This document shows positions 12,809 through 13,080 of a stretch of DNA of 13,080 bases, in pieces. The DNA is from an uncultured Oscillibacter sp. (GTDB lineage: Bacteria; Bacillota; Clostridia; Oscillospirales; Oscillospiraceae), in NCBI GenBank assembly GCA_910585165.1, contig CAJUBX010000067.1:1-13080 (forward strand), in the 5' to 3' direction. Each line of letters starts with the position of its first letter. The stretch's first letter is position 1. A model generated the notes under the pieces. That model ran no database searches and was not told where the DNA came from. It saw nothing but the letters and a program-made list of their open reading frames with translations. Both the position numbers and the translations under genes were made by a program.

Positions 12809-13080
12809 TCAGGCGATGCTCCGATTCCGGGAGCGGATTACAAACAGCGCGCCCACCATCAGCACGATGCCGATGGGCAAACCCAGCAGACCGGGCAGGC
12901 CCGCGCTCACCAGGATGCCGGCGATGAGGTAGGTGACGCCGGAGACCACCGCGCAGGTGATGGCGTAGGGCAGCTGGGTGGACACGTGGTTCACGTGGTC
13001 ACACTGCGCCCCTGCGGAGGCCATGATGGTGGTGTCGGAGATGGGGGAGCAGTGGTCGCCGCAGACCGCGCCGGCCATGC
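12809..13080 (-). CDS. nhaC: NhaC-family Na+/H+ antiporter, C-terminal part (cut by window edge)
   Basis: Only the last ~90 residues are in the window; the start lies to the right. The segment GDHCSPISDTTIMASAGAQC, followed by DHVNHVSTQLPYA, is the conserved late motif of the NhaC/YheL antiporter family. Two hydrophobic segments follow (starting around ITCAVVSGVTYLIAGI and GLLGLPIGIVLMVGAL), then a short basic cytoplasmic tail. The family exchanges Na+ for H+ across the cytoplasmic membrane; some members carry malate/lactate or amino acids instead. It is separated by a terminator from the following operon. Confidence 0.9.
   Translation of the reverse strand, partial: MAGAVCGDHCSPISDTTIMASAGAQCDHVNHVSTQLPYAITCAVVSGVTYLIAGILVSAGLPGLLGLPIGIVLMVGALFVIRSRNRSIA

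Overview
The window looks like chromosome of a high-GC anaerobic Firmicute, most likely of the Oscillospiraceae (Flavonifractor/Lawsonibacter/Oscillibacter-like gut bacteria). This is inferred from GC-rich coding sequence with strong AGGAGG ribosome-binding sites, sigma-A-type promoters, a clostridial MOSC/molybdopterin-protein gene pair and an NhaC-type antiporter. No rRNA, tRNA, CRISPR array or insertion sequence was seen, and no gene-free stretch exceeds about 300 bases.

Left edge (1-990): this stretch is visibly more AT-rich than the rest. A leftward promoter (82-110) drives a leader, cut by the window edge, that resembles the 5' part of an M-box magnesium riboswitch. A GNAT acetyltransferase runs rightward (250-732), followed by a short unassigned ORF fragment (735-884). 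From about 885 the sequence takes on the GC-rich character of the rest. Next come a YdcF/DUF218 protein (992-1660) and a cytoplasmic GH13 alpha-amylase-family enzyme (1786-3096), each with its own plausible promoter. A bidirectional terminator (3150-3173) separates the GH13 gene from the convergent regulator.

Centre (3176-10086): this is a molybdenum module. A leftward Crp/Fnr-family regulator is divergent from an eight-gene rightward operon: moaA, moaC, a MOSC protein, a MoeA-like molybdopterin-binding protein with a cysteine-rich tail, modA, modB, modC and mogA. The operon combines early pterin synthesis (MoaA, MoaC), molybdate import (ModABC) and late cofactor steps (MogA and the MoeA-like protein; MOSC possibly in sulfur handling). 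MPT synthase (MoaD/MoaE) is absent. The 131-bp divergent intergenic region holds a perfect 13-bp dyad centred about -40 from the predicted moaA start, where a class II activator would bind, and overlapping the regulator's own -35. A very strong bidirectional terminator closes the operon.

Right side (10095-13080): everything is leftward. A promoter at 12701-12729 drives a TraX-family membrane protein, an unrecognised membrane-anchored protein and xdhC (maturation of molybdenum hydroxylases), in that order. The xdhC gene therefore meets the molybdenum operon tail to tail. The window ends in the C-terminal part of an NhaC-family Na+/H+ antiporter with a textbook terminator. The most interesting items are the divergent operator, the Cys-tailed MoeA-like protein, and the operon linking XdhC to a TraX-like protein.
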